Below are positions 6,586 through 13,482 of a DNA stretch of 26,954 bases, one piece after another. The stretch is from the IMG/VR virus record IMGVR_UViG_3300025598_000148, positions 1 to 26,954 of that record; one strand, 5' to 3'. The stretch comes from a virus. The position numbers and the translations under genes were made by a program. Under the pieces are notes generated by a model. That model searched no databases, was not told the DNA's origin, and saw nothing but the letters and a program-made list of their open reading frames with translations. Every line of letters starts with the position of its first letter. The first letter of the stretch is position 1.

Positions 6586-6598
6586 GATGTTGTGACTA

Positions 6599-7018
6599 TC
6601 ACGGATTTGCACTGGATGCAATTCTTTTTTCATGGCACTTGACGCCATAAATGACCGTGCTGTGGGAAACCTTCAGCATGTTTCCAATTTGGGAAACTCC
6701 CATCTTTAATTCGTTCTTGGCCCTGTATAAAATTTCCTGTTTAACCTTAATCACGTCTGGCTTGCGTGTTGGGCTTTTGACAATTTCAGGGTCAATTCCA
6801 TGCATGGCTGCCACTTCACGCAGCATCCGTGTAAACCTATTTGTTGGAATATTAACATCTAAAACAGGCGATGGGTTGCCCTGCGAATCAATTGCATGCG
6901 GCAATTTGACGCGAGATAAAGGCACAACACCTGTAGGGCCGGACACGCCACCAAGCCGCTTCTTGACGGCAATGTAGTGCGCCCTCAGTTCATTAAAAGT
7001 CGACGGCTCTGGTTCCAT
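6599..7018 (-). CDS. DnaA domain IV-like DNA-binding protein
   Basis: The 139-residue product's C-terminal 65 residues (about 75-139) read like the DNA-binding domain IV of DnaA: IVKSPTRKPDVIKVKQEILY, then QIGNMLKVSHSTVIYGV. The SHSTVI segment takes the place of the DnaA signature DHTTV that contacts the DnaA box. There is no Walker A or AAA+ domain, so it cannot act as a full initiator by itself. It may recognise an origin or regulate transcription. The start at 7018 overlaps the RusA gene by 34 nt. A strong hairpin and the AT-rich repeats lie downstream. Confidence 0.7.
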   Translation of the reverse strand: MEPEPSTFNELRAHYIAVKKRLGGVSGPTGVVPLSRVKLPHAIDSQGNPSPVLDVNIPTNRFTRMLREVAAMHGIDPEIVKSPTRKPDVIKVKQEILYRAKNELKMGVSQIGNMLKVSHSTVIYGVKCHEKRIASSANP

Positions 7019-7377
7019 GCTTCAGCATCCTCTTCAAGTCCATAAATCGTAACTATCATTGGAGTGCCGTGGTCTGACCACTCAGCCGCAATCGCGTGGC
7101 ATTCGCTGTCATCCTCAACTATTTTGTTCTTCACCAAAAGGTCGCTCGTTGATTTCAGTAGGTTGTCTAAGTCACGCCGCCGCTTGTCCGGCTTTGTGGC
7201 GGTTATGTGGATTATATAGGGGCCAGTGACCTGTTGCTTTGTCTGCGCCTTGATCATCCACCCCGCCTCTTCAAGCCAAGCCGTATATTCCGGCGACTTG
7301 TACATGCGACCACCCTTGCCAATCTTCCACAGGCGGTTTGTGCTTGGTGCCAATGGTAACTCAAGCCGCACTATCAT
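6985..7377 (-). CDS. rusA: RusA-family Holliday junction resolvase
   Basis: I chose the ATG at 7377; a longer frame to 7437 adds 20 residues that fall inside the upstream gene. The resulting 130 residues match the usual RusA length of about 120-130. The N-terminus has LELPLAPSTNRLWK, the core has DKRRRDLDNLLKSTSDLL, and IVEDDSE follows, giving the conserved acidic residues that bind metal in the RusA active site. RusA dimers cut four-way DNA junctions, here during phage replication or recombination. It overlaps the XRE repressor gene by 17 nt and the DnaA-like gene by 34 nt, so all are one transcript. Confidence 0.88.
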   Translation of the reverse strand: MIVRLELPLAPSTNRLWKIGKGGRMYKSPEYTAWLEEAGWMIKAQTKQQVTGPYIIHITATKPDKRRRDLDNLLKSTSDLLVKNKIVEDDSECHAIAAEWSDHGTPMIVTIYGLEEDAEAWNQSRRLLMN

Positions 7378-7585
7378 TTTCTGCCCAATCAAGGAAAAAA
7401 TGATGCAAGGTAATTTCCTTGTTGGTCGCCTGCACAATGCGCACCATCAAAGCCAATGATGGGTCTTGGATGCCACGCTCAACCCGCGAAATGGAGGATG
7501 CGGTTGTGCCTGCCATTTTGGCCAACTCAGATAAAATAATTTTGTTCTTTATACGCCACTGACGTAAGGGGTGATTCTTACTCAT
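7361..7585 (-). CDS. XRE-family helix-turn-helix repressor-like protein
   Basis: The 74-residue product is a single HTH_3 domain: LRQWRIKNKIILSELAKMAG, then TTASSISRVERGIQDPS. The 'LA..AG.T.S.IS..E.G...P' pattern is that of lambda Cro/434-type repressors. No dimerisation domain follows, so it is Cro-sized. It is the second gene of the leftward replication unit, overlapping the 81-aa gene by 8 nt. Two dyads in the divergent gap 7824-7923 are its most likely operators (inference). Confidence 0.85.
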   Translation of the reverse strand: MSKNHPLRQWRIKNKIILSELAKMAGTTASSISRVERGIQDPSLALMVRIVQATNKEITLHHFFLDWAENDSAA

Positions 7586-7823
7586 TAGGAACTACTCTTG
7601 GTCTTTCACGAATAACGGGTAGCGGCACTGCGACATTGGGACGCCCCATCGTTACATTGGCTTGCCCACGGACTTCCTTGTTGCTCCAAGTCCAGCACTC
7701 GCCATTTTCGTCTTGAAATACAACCCAAAGCAAGTCATGCTCTGCGCCGTAATCAATCAAAACTTGGGCAAGCCCCTTGCCTTTTGGCGTGATTACCGGA
7801 ATTGGTGGATTTAACTGTAGCAT
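7578..7823 (-). CDS. Small conserved-type phage protein, function unknown (81 aa)
   Basis: The product begins LQLNPPIPVITPKGKGLAQV, followed by GAEHDLLWVVFQDENGECW and WSNKEVRGQANVTMGRP. I recall this sequence type as a common unnamed protein next to replication genes in alphaproteobacterial phages; no activity is known to me. It is rich in strands and Pro, with no catalytic motif. It is the first gene of the leftward replication unit; AGGGG 6 bases before its ATG is a good ribosome-binding site. Its C-terminus overlaps the XRE gene by 8 nt. Confidence 0.75.
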   Translation of the reverse strand: MLQLNPPIPVITPKGKGLAQVLIDYGAEHDLLWVVFQDENGECWTWSNKEVRGQANVTMGRPNVAVPLPVIRERPRVVPNE

Positions 7824-7832
7824 AAGAACCCC

Positions 7833-7861
7833 TTGACGACTATTTACATCATGCGTAAATC
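7833..7861 (+). promoter_or_regulatory. Possible rightward promoter of the recombination unit
   Basis: TTGACG at 7833-7838, 17-base spacer, TAAATC at 7856-7861 (3 of 6 to TATAAT). It points to the Gp157 gene at 7924 and is overlapped by the inverted repeat at 7842-7860, as expected for a repressible promoter. Confidence 0.45.
7842..7860. promoter_or_regulatory. Inverted repeat, candidate repressor operator
   Basis: ATTTAC (7842-7847), 7-base gap, GTAAAT (7855-7860): a perfect 6-bp dyad. It lies in the gap between the divergent replication and recombination units, two genes from an XRE repressor, and covers the spacer and -10 of the rightward promoter. Confidence 0.5.
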
Positions 7862-7867
7862 ATCCCC

Positions 7868-7880
7868 TTGTCGCTGACAA
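7868..7880. promoter_or_regulatory. Second inverted repeat in the divergent gap
   Basis: TTGTC (7868-7872), GCT, GACAA (7876-7880): a perfect 5-bp dyad, followed by CGACAGACAGACG with GACA repeats. It differs in sequence from the dyad at 7842-7860, so it may serve a second regulator or form a small RNA hairpin in the leader of the Gp157 transcript. Confidence 0.4.
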
Positions 7881-7923
7881 CGACAGACAGACGAAATAGA
7901 CGCATTTTTTACAAAGGACGCAA

Positions 7924-8421
7924 ATGTCAAACAAATACGACATAGATATGCTGAAGCGAACTATTGAGTTGCTTCTTGAAAGATACCCAGAACTGAGGGA
8001 AGACGAGGAACTCAAGGAAGACATGCTTGAGGGATCAACAGATTTCCGCGAAACAATGGAAAGGCTGCTACGTAAAACGCAGGATAGCATTTACCTAGCC
8101 AAGGCCTGCCAAGATGCTGAACGTGACATCCACAACCGCCGCGCGCGATTTGAGAAACGAGTTGAGTTTGGCCGTGAGTTGATGAAGCGACTCATGGAAG
8201 CCGCTGATGTTCGCAAGCTTGAGTTTCCAACGGCTACCCTGTCCCTAATGAATACGCCGCCACAAGTGGTCGTAACCAACGAGGACGAACTGCCGGAAGA
8301 ATTTTTCCGCATTAAAAAAGAACCCAACAAAACATTGATAAAGCAAGCACTGGAGAAAACAGATGTGCGTGGCGCAACGCTCTCCAACGGTGGCACTTCC
8401 ATCGTCATCAGGGGAGCCTAA
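7924..8421 (+). CDS. Siphovirus Gp157-like protein
   Basis: The 165-residue product has a long charged helical N-terminal two-thirds (LLLERYPELREDEELKEDML, then ARFEKRVEFGRELMKRLMEA) and a short strand-rich end (LEFPTATLSLMNTPPQVVV ... EEFFRIKKEPNKTLIKQAL). This is the typical layout of the Gp157 family, where the 'K.E...T.ATLSL' part precedes 'P....I..EP.K..IK..L'. Gp157 was linked to phage resistance in Streptococcus thermophilus, but its mechanism is unknown. It leads the rightward recombination unit; AAAGGA lies 6 bases before its ATG, and the ERF gene follows 4 bases after its stop. Confidence 0.82.
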   Translation: MSNKYDIDMLKRTIELLLERYPELREDEELKEDMLEGSTDFRETMERLLRKTQDSIYLAKACQDAERDIHNRRARFEKRVEFGRELMKRLMEAADVRKLEFPTATLSLMNTPPQVVVTNEDELPEEFFRIKKEPNKTLIKQALEKTDVRGATLSNGGTSIVIRGA

Positions 8422-8425
8422 ACAA

Positions 8426-9100
8426 ATGAGTGCAAAGATTGCAACAGCCCTTCACAACGTGATGGCCAAGGTCACGTATGTGCAAAAGGGAAGCGAGAAT
8501 AAATTTCACGGATACAAGTATGTTTCAGAGGGAGACCTTCTTGAAAAGCTGCGTCCGGCTTTGATTGAGGAAGGCCTAATCCTCATTCCATCCGTGGAAA
8601 TGGTTCGCCCAATGGACGAGCATGGCAACACGGTCGTGGATATGCGCTATGAGATTGTTCACAAAGACGGTGACTTTTGGCCTCACCTGATTCGCATTTC
8701 TGGTTGCGGTAATGACCGTGCCAAGAATGGCTCCGTGGGCGACAAGGGAATTTATAAGGCTATCACTGGCGCCAATAAATATTTCCTGTTTAAGCTATTC
8801 CAAATTGAAACAGGCGACGATCCTGAGCGGGATACTGCCCCAGTGGCGCAAGAAGCCCCACAGGCAACGCATGCCCATTGGCCTGATTATACCAAAGACC
8901 TATATAGCTACATGAAAATTTTCCAGACGGCGATTGAGTTGTGCCGGACGGTTAAAGAAGTTCAGGATTTTTGGAAACAGGAGTTAAAGGAAAACTTCAC
9001 CAAAATGAATTTGAACAAGGATGACGAAGATTACGAGGCTTTGCGCTTGCTATGTGCAGAACGCGTAAAAGAAATAAACGCTGAGAAGAAAGGAAAGTAA
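8426..9100 (+). CDS. ERF-family single-strand annealing recombinase
   Basis: I chose ATG 8426, 4 bases after the Gp157 stop; the frame is open upstream but only inside that gene. The 224-residue product has the ERF core: FHGYKYVSEGDLLEKLRPAL near residues 27-46, then GDKGIYKAITGANKYFLFKL and IETGDDPE. P22 Erf and its relatives form rings on single-stranded DNA and promote annealing during circularisation or recombination. A linker and a Lys/Glu-rich helical C-terminal part (about 150-224) follow, probably for partner contacts. It sits between Gp157 and the SSB-tail protein, a normal phage recombination order. Confidence 0.87.
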   Translation: MSAKIATALHNVMAKVTYVQKGSENKFHGYKYVSEGDLLEKLRPALIEEGLILIPSVEMVRPMDEHGNTVVDMRYEIVHKDGDFWPHLIRISGCGNDRAKNGSVGDKGIYKAITGANKYFLFKLFQIETGDDPERDTAPVAQEAPQATHAHWPDYTKDLYSYMKIFQTAIELCRTVKEVQDFWKQELKENFTKMNLNKDDEDYEALRLLCAERVKEINAEKKGK

Positions 9101-9101
9101 G

Positions 9102-9404
9102 ATGGCTTACGAACAGCGCGACAATAGCGGCTCCCTATTTAAGAACGACTACAAGAAGACATCTGCGCAACCTGATTATACAGGCAATGGCACGTTCAAT
9201 GGTGTTGAGGGTAAAATCAGTGCGTGGATAAAGGATGGCCAACGAGGCAAGTATATGTCGCTTGCCTTCACGCCAAAGGATGAATTGGGCAATAAAAGTG
9301 CATCCGCCCCGGCAACGACTTCCTCACAGAGTAAGACAATGACGAAAGCACCAGTCAAGCGTGAGGTAATTGAGGATGAAATTGACGACGAAATTCCATT
9401 CTGA
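9102..9404 (+). CDS. Small phage protein with SSB-type acidic C-terminal tip
   Basis: The 100-residue product has a compact N-terminal part (about residues 7-65: GSLFKNDYKK, DYTGNGTFNGVEGKISAWIK, GKYMSLAFTPKDE) that reads as a string of strands. A disordered Ser/Thr/Ala linker follows, and the last residues are EDEIDDEIPF. Bacterial SSB ends in DDDIPF, the tip that recruits RecO, PriA, exonuclease I and others. Here the layout core, flexible linker, acidic IPF tip is the same, though the core is shorter than the usual OB fold. I infer a single-strand binding or partner-recruiting role beside ERF. The start lies one base after the ERF stop. Confidence 0.65.
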   Translation: MAYEQRDNSGSLFKNDYKKTSAQPDYTGNGTFNGVEGKISAWIKDGQRGKYMSLAFTPKDELGNKSASAPATTSSQSKTMTKAPVKREVIEDEIDDEIPF

Positions 9405-9612
9405 GAAATCCGGCACTGAGTATATTGCCCTAGCCTATCGTACTGATAAGTATGGCCACGTCAGGAAGACAAAACTTGGCCGTGGTTTTACCGGACGCAA
9501 GGAAGGGACAATTAATATCAACTTTGAGGCAGCCCCGCTTCCCAATCAAGAAGGCGAATGTTGGGTTACCTTAGTTCCGTACGATCCTGACTTTGGTGAG
9601 CAATACGAATGA
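9376..9612 (+). CDS. Unknown small protein overlapping the SSB-tail gene (78 aa)
   Basis: I chose ATG 9376; a TTG at 9370 is less likely. Its first 29 bases are shared with the last codons of the preceding gene in another frame, so the acidic tip of that gene is dual-coding. The product is strand-rich (EYIALAYRTDKYGHVRKTKL, then GTININFEAAPLP, CWVTLVPYDPDFGEQYE) with a basic first half and acidic end, possibly a small beta barrel. No family recognised. It is linked to the next gene by ATGA. Confidence 0.65.
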   Translation: MKLTTKFHSEKSGTEYIALAYRTDKYGHVRKTKLGRGFTGRKEGTININFEAAPLPNQEGECWVTLVPYDPDFGEQYE

Positions 9613-9947
9613 CCAAATTTATATCTGACGACATGATGGAAGAAGCCCTGACGTTTTTAGCGACGCACAGCGCGTTGGGCGCGGAAGCTAGGTCAGATAG
9701 GTTCAGAGCGGAACACGCAAGAAAGAGGATCAGGGCCAACCTGATCCTCACCTCTGAAGAAAAAACGTCCGCCATGAAAGAGGCATGGGCGGAGCAACAC
9801 GAACGCTACGCTGAGGCAGTCAACGACGAGGCTGAGGCAATACGCAACGACGAATACCTACGTGCAGAACGCAATCGCGCTGATGCCGTCATAGAAGCTT
9901 GGCGATCTGAGCAAGCTAATCAACGCGCAGGCAATAGTTTTAAATAA
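9609..9947 (+). CDS. Coiled-coil protein of the recombination module (112 aa)
   Basis: The start is in a 4-nt ATGA overlap, the stop in TAATG with the nuclease gene. The product is almost wholly helical and rich in Ala, Glu and Arg, with SEEKTSAMKEAWAEQHERYA in the middle and RNRADAVIEAWRSEQANQR near the end. That pattern, a 'K(T)...RE..A....Y' centre and 'RA...IE.WRS..A..R.G' end, is one I recall from unnamed proteins beside RecT/ERF genes in many phages. A role with the annealing protein is inferred from location only. Confidence 0.7.
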   Translation: MTKFISDDMMEEALTFLATHSALGAEARSDRFRAEHARKRIRANLILTSEEKTSAMKEAWAEQHERYAEAVNDEAEAIRNDEYLRAERNRADAVIEAWRSEQANQRAGNSFK

Positions 9948-10393
9948 TGAGTTCTCCATTCATCCCGTATCAAACGAAAGACGATCTTAACAGAGAAAGT
10001 CAGTTCATTAACTTCTTGAGCAAGAAGTGGAAGTTTGATTACAAAAAATTAGGTGACTTTAGCGTTTTTGATTTTGAATGCAGCCGCGATGGCAAAACCG
10101 TGGCGTTTGTGGAAGTCAAAAATTACTTTGGTTCAGTTTCAAAGTATCCTACATATATCTGCACCGTGCAGGATGTGGATTACGGTCTTAAACTAACTGA
10201 AGAAACTGGATTGCCTGCATTTCTTGTTGTTAAATGGCCGGAATGCGTTGGATATCTTCGCTTAACACATAATAACTACTTTAAAAGGAAATCAGGACAA
10301 AAAAACAGAAACGACCCAAGAGACTATGACACAATGGTATACCTCATTCCATTGGAGGAATTTAAAATGATTGAGGGATTTGAATATGACTGA
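9947..10393 (+). CDS. PD-(D/E)XK superfamily nuclease-like protein
   Basis: The 148-residue product has FDFECSRDGKTVAFVEVKNY at about residues 43-62: an acidic residue on one strand, then EVK on the next, the core of the PD-(D/E)XK metal site. The following YPTYICTVQDVDYGLKLTEE and GLPAFLVVKWPE fit the helix and strand that complete this fold. Such enzymes cut DNA in repair, recombination or packaging; the exact substrate cannot be read. It starts on TAATG from the coiled-coil gene and overlaps the HNH gene by 8 nt, so the two nucleases are made from one message. Confidence 0.7.
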   Translation: MSSPFIPYQTKDDLNRESQFINFLSKKWKFDYKKLGDFSVFDFECSRDGKTVAFVEVKNYFGSVSKYPTYICTVQDVDYGLKLTEETGLPAFLVVKWPECVGYLRLTHNNYFKRKSGQKNRNDPRDYDTMVYLIPLEEFKMIEGFEYD

Positions 10394-10742
10394 AGACATG
10401 GGTACTACCGCTCGTGGCTCATTATCAGGCAGGCGAAAGCTTGCCATATGGGAGCGAGAAAAAGGTTGCTGCATGGAATGCGGCGTAAAGTTAATGACTG
10501 GCCAATTCATATACGAGCATGTACGTGCTTTGGAACTTGGCGGAACAGATACAGATGATAATATAAGGCTTACATGCAAGCCTTGCGCAAAAGAAAAGAC
10601 AAAAAAGGATCATAAAATGGCAGCAAAAGCAAAAAGAGTTAAGCAAAACCATCTTGGCTTAAAACAGTCGCGTTCGCCGATGCCATATGGTAAGATGTCC
10701 AAATGGAAAAAGAAGATGGATGGCACCATCGTACCGCGTTGA
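10386..10742 (+). CDS. HNH endonuclease
   Basis: I chose ATG 10386 (8-nt overlap with the nuclease gene); an upstream TTG exists. The 118-residue product shows CCMECG, FIYEHVRALELGGTDTDDN and RLTCKPCAKEKTKKDH: two CxxC zinc knuckles around the E-H, N and H/D metal site, the HNH pattern. A Lys-rich tail follows (KAKRVKQNHLGLK, KWKKKMDG). HNH proteins near phage packaging or replication genes can act in DNA packaging or as free-standing endonucleases. Here it is the second-last gene of the recombination unit. No intron is visible around it. Confidence 0.85.
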   Translation: MTEDMGTTARGSLSGRRKLAIWEREKGCCMECGVKLMTGQFIYEHVRALELGGTDTDDNIRLTCKPCAKEKTKKDHKMAAKAKRVKQNHLGLKQSRSPMPYGKMSKWKKKMDGTIVPR

Positions 10743-10747
10743 GCGTT

Positions 10748-11167
10748 ATGAAGCTGTCCGCCCCACTTCTTGCTGTATTGCTTACTACAGGGTGTGAAAC
10801 TGTAAGCAGATCAGCAGAGCCGCCCCTGCACGAGATGATTCGCGCGGCAGCGGTTTCGCACGACATAAGCCCAGAAATTGCGCTTGGTCTAATTGACGTG
10901 GAAAGCACGTTTAAACCCACAGCTTCAAAAGATGGCAACTACGGATTGATGCAGGTCCGTGTGGCTACTGCGAAGGCTATGGGCTTTAAAGGAAACTTAA
11001 CTGAACTGATGGCGCCTGAAAACAATCTTGAATACGGGATGCGTTACCTCCAGTATTGCCAAGACAAGTATCATGACGTGACACTCATGCTTGGCTGCTA
11101 CAATGGGTCAACATCCAGTAAGAACCGCTACCCACGGCGCGTACTTAAGGCATCTAAGAAGTATTAA
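10748..11167 (+). CDS. Lipoprotein lytic transglycosylase (SLT fold)
   Basis: I chose ATG 10748, where MKLSAPLLAVLLTTGCETVS gives a lipoprotein signal peptide with a probable lipidated C16; the longer frame from 10703 lies in the HNH gene. The mature part has the SLT motifs: IDVEST (catalytic E52), NYGLMQVR, and GCYNGS in place of the usual AYNGG. The 139 residues are about a minimal SLT domain. Such enzymes cut the peptidoglycan glycan strand to anhydromuramic ends. It probably sits at the outer or inner membrane facing the wall. The gene is outside the lysis cassette, ends its unit, and its stop interlocks with the convergent ejection-protein stop (TTAA). Confidence 0.85.
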   Translation: MKLSAPLLAVLLTTGCETVSRSAEPPLHEMIRAAAVSHDISPEIALGLIDVESTFKPTASKDGNYGLMQVRVATAKAMGFKGNLTELMAPENNLEYGMRYLQYCQDKYHDVTLMLGCYNGSTSSKNRYPRRVLKASKKY

Positions 11168-13482
11168 GCTGCAAACTGCTTGGCGATGTTAAGAGCCTGC
11201 ACAATGGCATCGTCAGGCATGCTTAACATGTGTTCAGTGTGATCAGAGTAAAGCTTCCTGTTGCGCAATGTTTCATTGACGAGGGCGTCAGCTTTCTTGT
11301 CAATGACAGAACCACCAGTTGCACGTTCAATGCGACCACCTAATGCTTGTCCCTGCTGACCTGAAAAAATATCACTTTGACTCTGACCTTTAAATTCGCC
11401 GGATCGTTTTTCGTTTTCTTTTTCTCCGGCAGCCCAATTGTAAAGATAGGCAGCGGCCTTTCCCGTTTCATTAGCTGCTATAACGGCATTAATCACATTA
11501 TCTGTACTTGGGACGCCATATTCCCCACCAACCATTGTTGCCATACTTTTAGTTGCGGCACCAAAAGCATTTGCTGTAGCTTGAGTTGGAGTACGTAAAA
11601 ATCTTTCGTAAGCCGTGGCCCAATTTTGAACTGATTGAGACGTAACTGGACGCGACATTACTTCTGAAAAAATTCGTCCCGTACCAACCCCAATAGCAGT
11701 TTTAAATGGCGCATAAGCCAAAGCTAATAATTCTGCTGCACCAATTCCTGTTTTCCCTACATTGCCAGTTTCTTTTCCTGAGATGGCATTCAGTCTATCT
11801 ATTCGTGATGTAATCGTTGCAAAATCATCCAATGCATTACGCATTGCAGGATTCGAAGAATTAGTTCCAAAAAGAACATCTCTACCTTCGTCAGATAATT
11901 TGCTATAATTTTTGAAGAAATTTCCAATGTTGGACACGTTGCCAGAATCGCGACTTAATGCATCAATCGCTCCTTGCGAAATTTTATCCCAAACTTCAGG
12001 CGGTGTAACTTGTTGAGCAAGTTTCAGACGAGCAATATCGGCGCCTTTTCCCGCACTTGCATAATTCATTAACTTATTAAAAATAGCTTCACCACCATTT
12101 ACTGTAGTGTTAACACCTGTGACTTTTTCCAATGCTTCGCGATTTGCTGCTATTTTTGTTGCCAAACTATTTGCAGAATTAAAGGCATCAAAAGCATCTT
12201 GACCGCCACTGTTTTTAATTGCGGTTTCAAGATCATTTGTTAACGCACCATAAAGCCTACGCAAACTTGGTTGCGCACTTTTCATTACGTCTGTGGGGTT
12301 ATCAAGTGCATTACCGATAGTGGTCCTAAGGGTTTTAATACCTTTATAAGTTAATCCTTCTGGATTTGTCGCCGCAGCCAAAACTTGTTGAACTGCGGGG
12401 TCCCAACCTTCAATATTTGCCGCACCTAACTCATCTTGTATGCTTTGAGCAATGGTCCGTGTTTTAGATAAATCAGTTAATGTCGCTGGATTGGTTATTA
12501 AAGAATCAATTGCGTCGTAACCTTTATTTACTAAATCTTTTGATCCTTGACCAATCCAACCTTCCAATGCATTTTTTGCTTCAGCACCCGCACTTGCTCG
12601 TGTTTCTCCGCCAGCCAATTCAGTAATTTTTTGGCCTAATTGTTCTGTAGTTGCTTTTGCAGCTTCTTTTAAAGGTGTTCCCACAAAAGGAATTTCTGCC
12701 GCAGTACCCGCCGCTGTAATTAAACCGGGACTTTCAGACGCAACAACTTTAGGAACAGACACTCCAAGGCGTTCAGCAGCAGACGCTACATCACTGGCAC
12801 TTGGAGCCGATGCAGGTAATGTCGCTGACGGTTTAGGAACAAACTGTCCAAAAATACCACCCAATAAACCACCAACGGTTCCGCCACCGATAGCACCATA
12901 AATGGCATTTTTACCCTTTTCAGACCAAGTGTCACCCTCGCCTGAACCTTCAATTGCACCTATGGCTGCCGATGGAACTGCGGCTCGCGTCGCATTTGAA
13001 ACAAACCCCGCGCCACCAACAGGGGCGGGAATAAGTTTATTTATGGGATTGATAGTAGCACCCGCAATATTAGAAAGAGCATATGTCGTTGGGTAGGCTT
13101 CATGAACTTCTTTTTGTCTGGCCTTTTCTGCTTCTATTCCTTGCTCATAAGTCTTAGTGGCATTGTTACCAAAATAACTGGGCGCAAGTTTTTCCAAACC
13201 CATTTTTATTGCCCCAGAAATTATTTGGCTTGGATGTATATAACTTGTTACCTCGCCATCTTCATCTGCGCTTCCGGCGGCACCAAGAGCCGTAGCTTGA
13301 GGTAATTGATTTAATGATAATCCAGCCCCCATCCCGCGCGCAATTGCTTCACTTTCTGTAACTGGTTGCAAAGGCTTGAAAGCAATACCAGTTTTTTCAC
13401 CGCCCGTTGGGATCGGTGTATTTTCTGTTTTTGGAGTTTGTCTTGGTCCAATAAAAGGAATTCCTACGGTTTCATTAGCCAT
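11164..13482 (-). CDS. Large virion protein, probable DNA-ejection protein
   Basis: I chose ATG 13482, overlapping the upstream stop as ATGGCTAA; a GTG at 13491 also exists. The 772-residue product is Ala/Gly/Thr-rich and mostly helical. It has Gly-rich hydrophobic segments near residues 190-215 (AIGGGTVGGLLGGIFGQFVP) and a basic, His-containing end. It lacks enzyme motifs. Its size, composition, and place as last gene after the tail proteins fit the internal or ejection proteins of short-tailed phages, which pass into the envelope with the DNA. The family name cannot be given from sequence alone. Its 3' end interlocks with the SLT gene. Confidence 0.6.
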   Translation of the reverse strand: MANETVGIPFIGPRQTPKTENTPIPTGGEKTGIAFKPLQPVTESEAIARGMGAGLSLNQLPQATALGAAGSADEDGEVTSYIHPSQIISGAIKMGLEKLAPSYFGNNATKTYEQGIEAEKARQKEVHEAYPTTYALSNIAGATINPINKLIPAPVGGAGFVSNATRAAVPSAAIGAIEGSGEGDTWSEKGKNAIYGAIGGGTVGGLLGGIFGQFVPKPSATLPASAPSASDVASAAERLGVSVPKVVASESPGLITAAGTAAEIPFVGTPLKEAAKATTEQLGQKITELAGGETRASAGAEAKNALEGWIGQGSKDLVNKGYDAIDSLITNPATLTDLSKTRTIAQSIQDELGAANIEGWDPAVQQVLAAATNPEGLTYKGIKTLRTTIGNALDNPTDVMKSAQPSLRRLYGALTNDLETAIKNSGGQDAFDAFNSANSLATKIAANREALEKVTGVNTTVNGGEAIFNKLMNYASAGKGADIARLKLAQQVTPPEVWDKISQGAIDALSRDSGNVSNIGNFFKNYSKLSDEGRDVLFGTNSSNPAMRNALDDFATITSRIDRLNAISGKETGNVGKTGIGAAELLALAYAPFKTAIGVGTGRIFSEVMSRPVTSQSVQNWATAYERFLRTPTQATANAFGAATKSMATMVGGEYGVPSTDNVINAVIAANETGKAAAYLYNWAAGEKENEKRSGEFKGQSQSDIFSGQQGQALGGRIERATGGSVIDKKADALVNETLRNRKLYSDHTEHMLSMPDDAIVQALNIAKQFAA

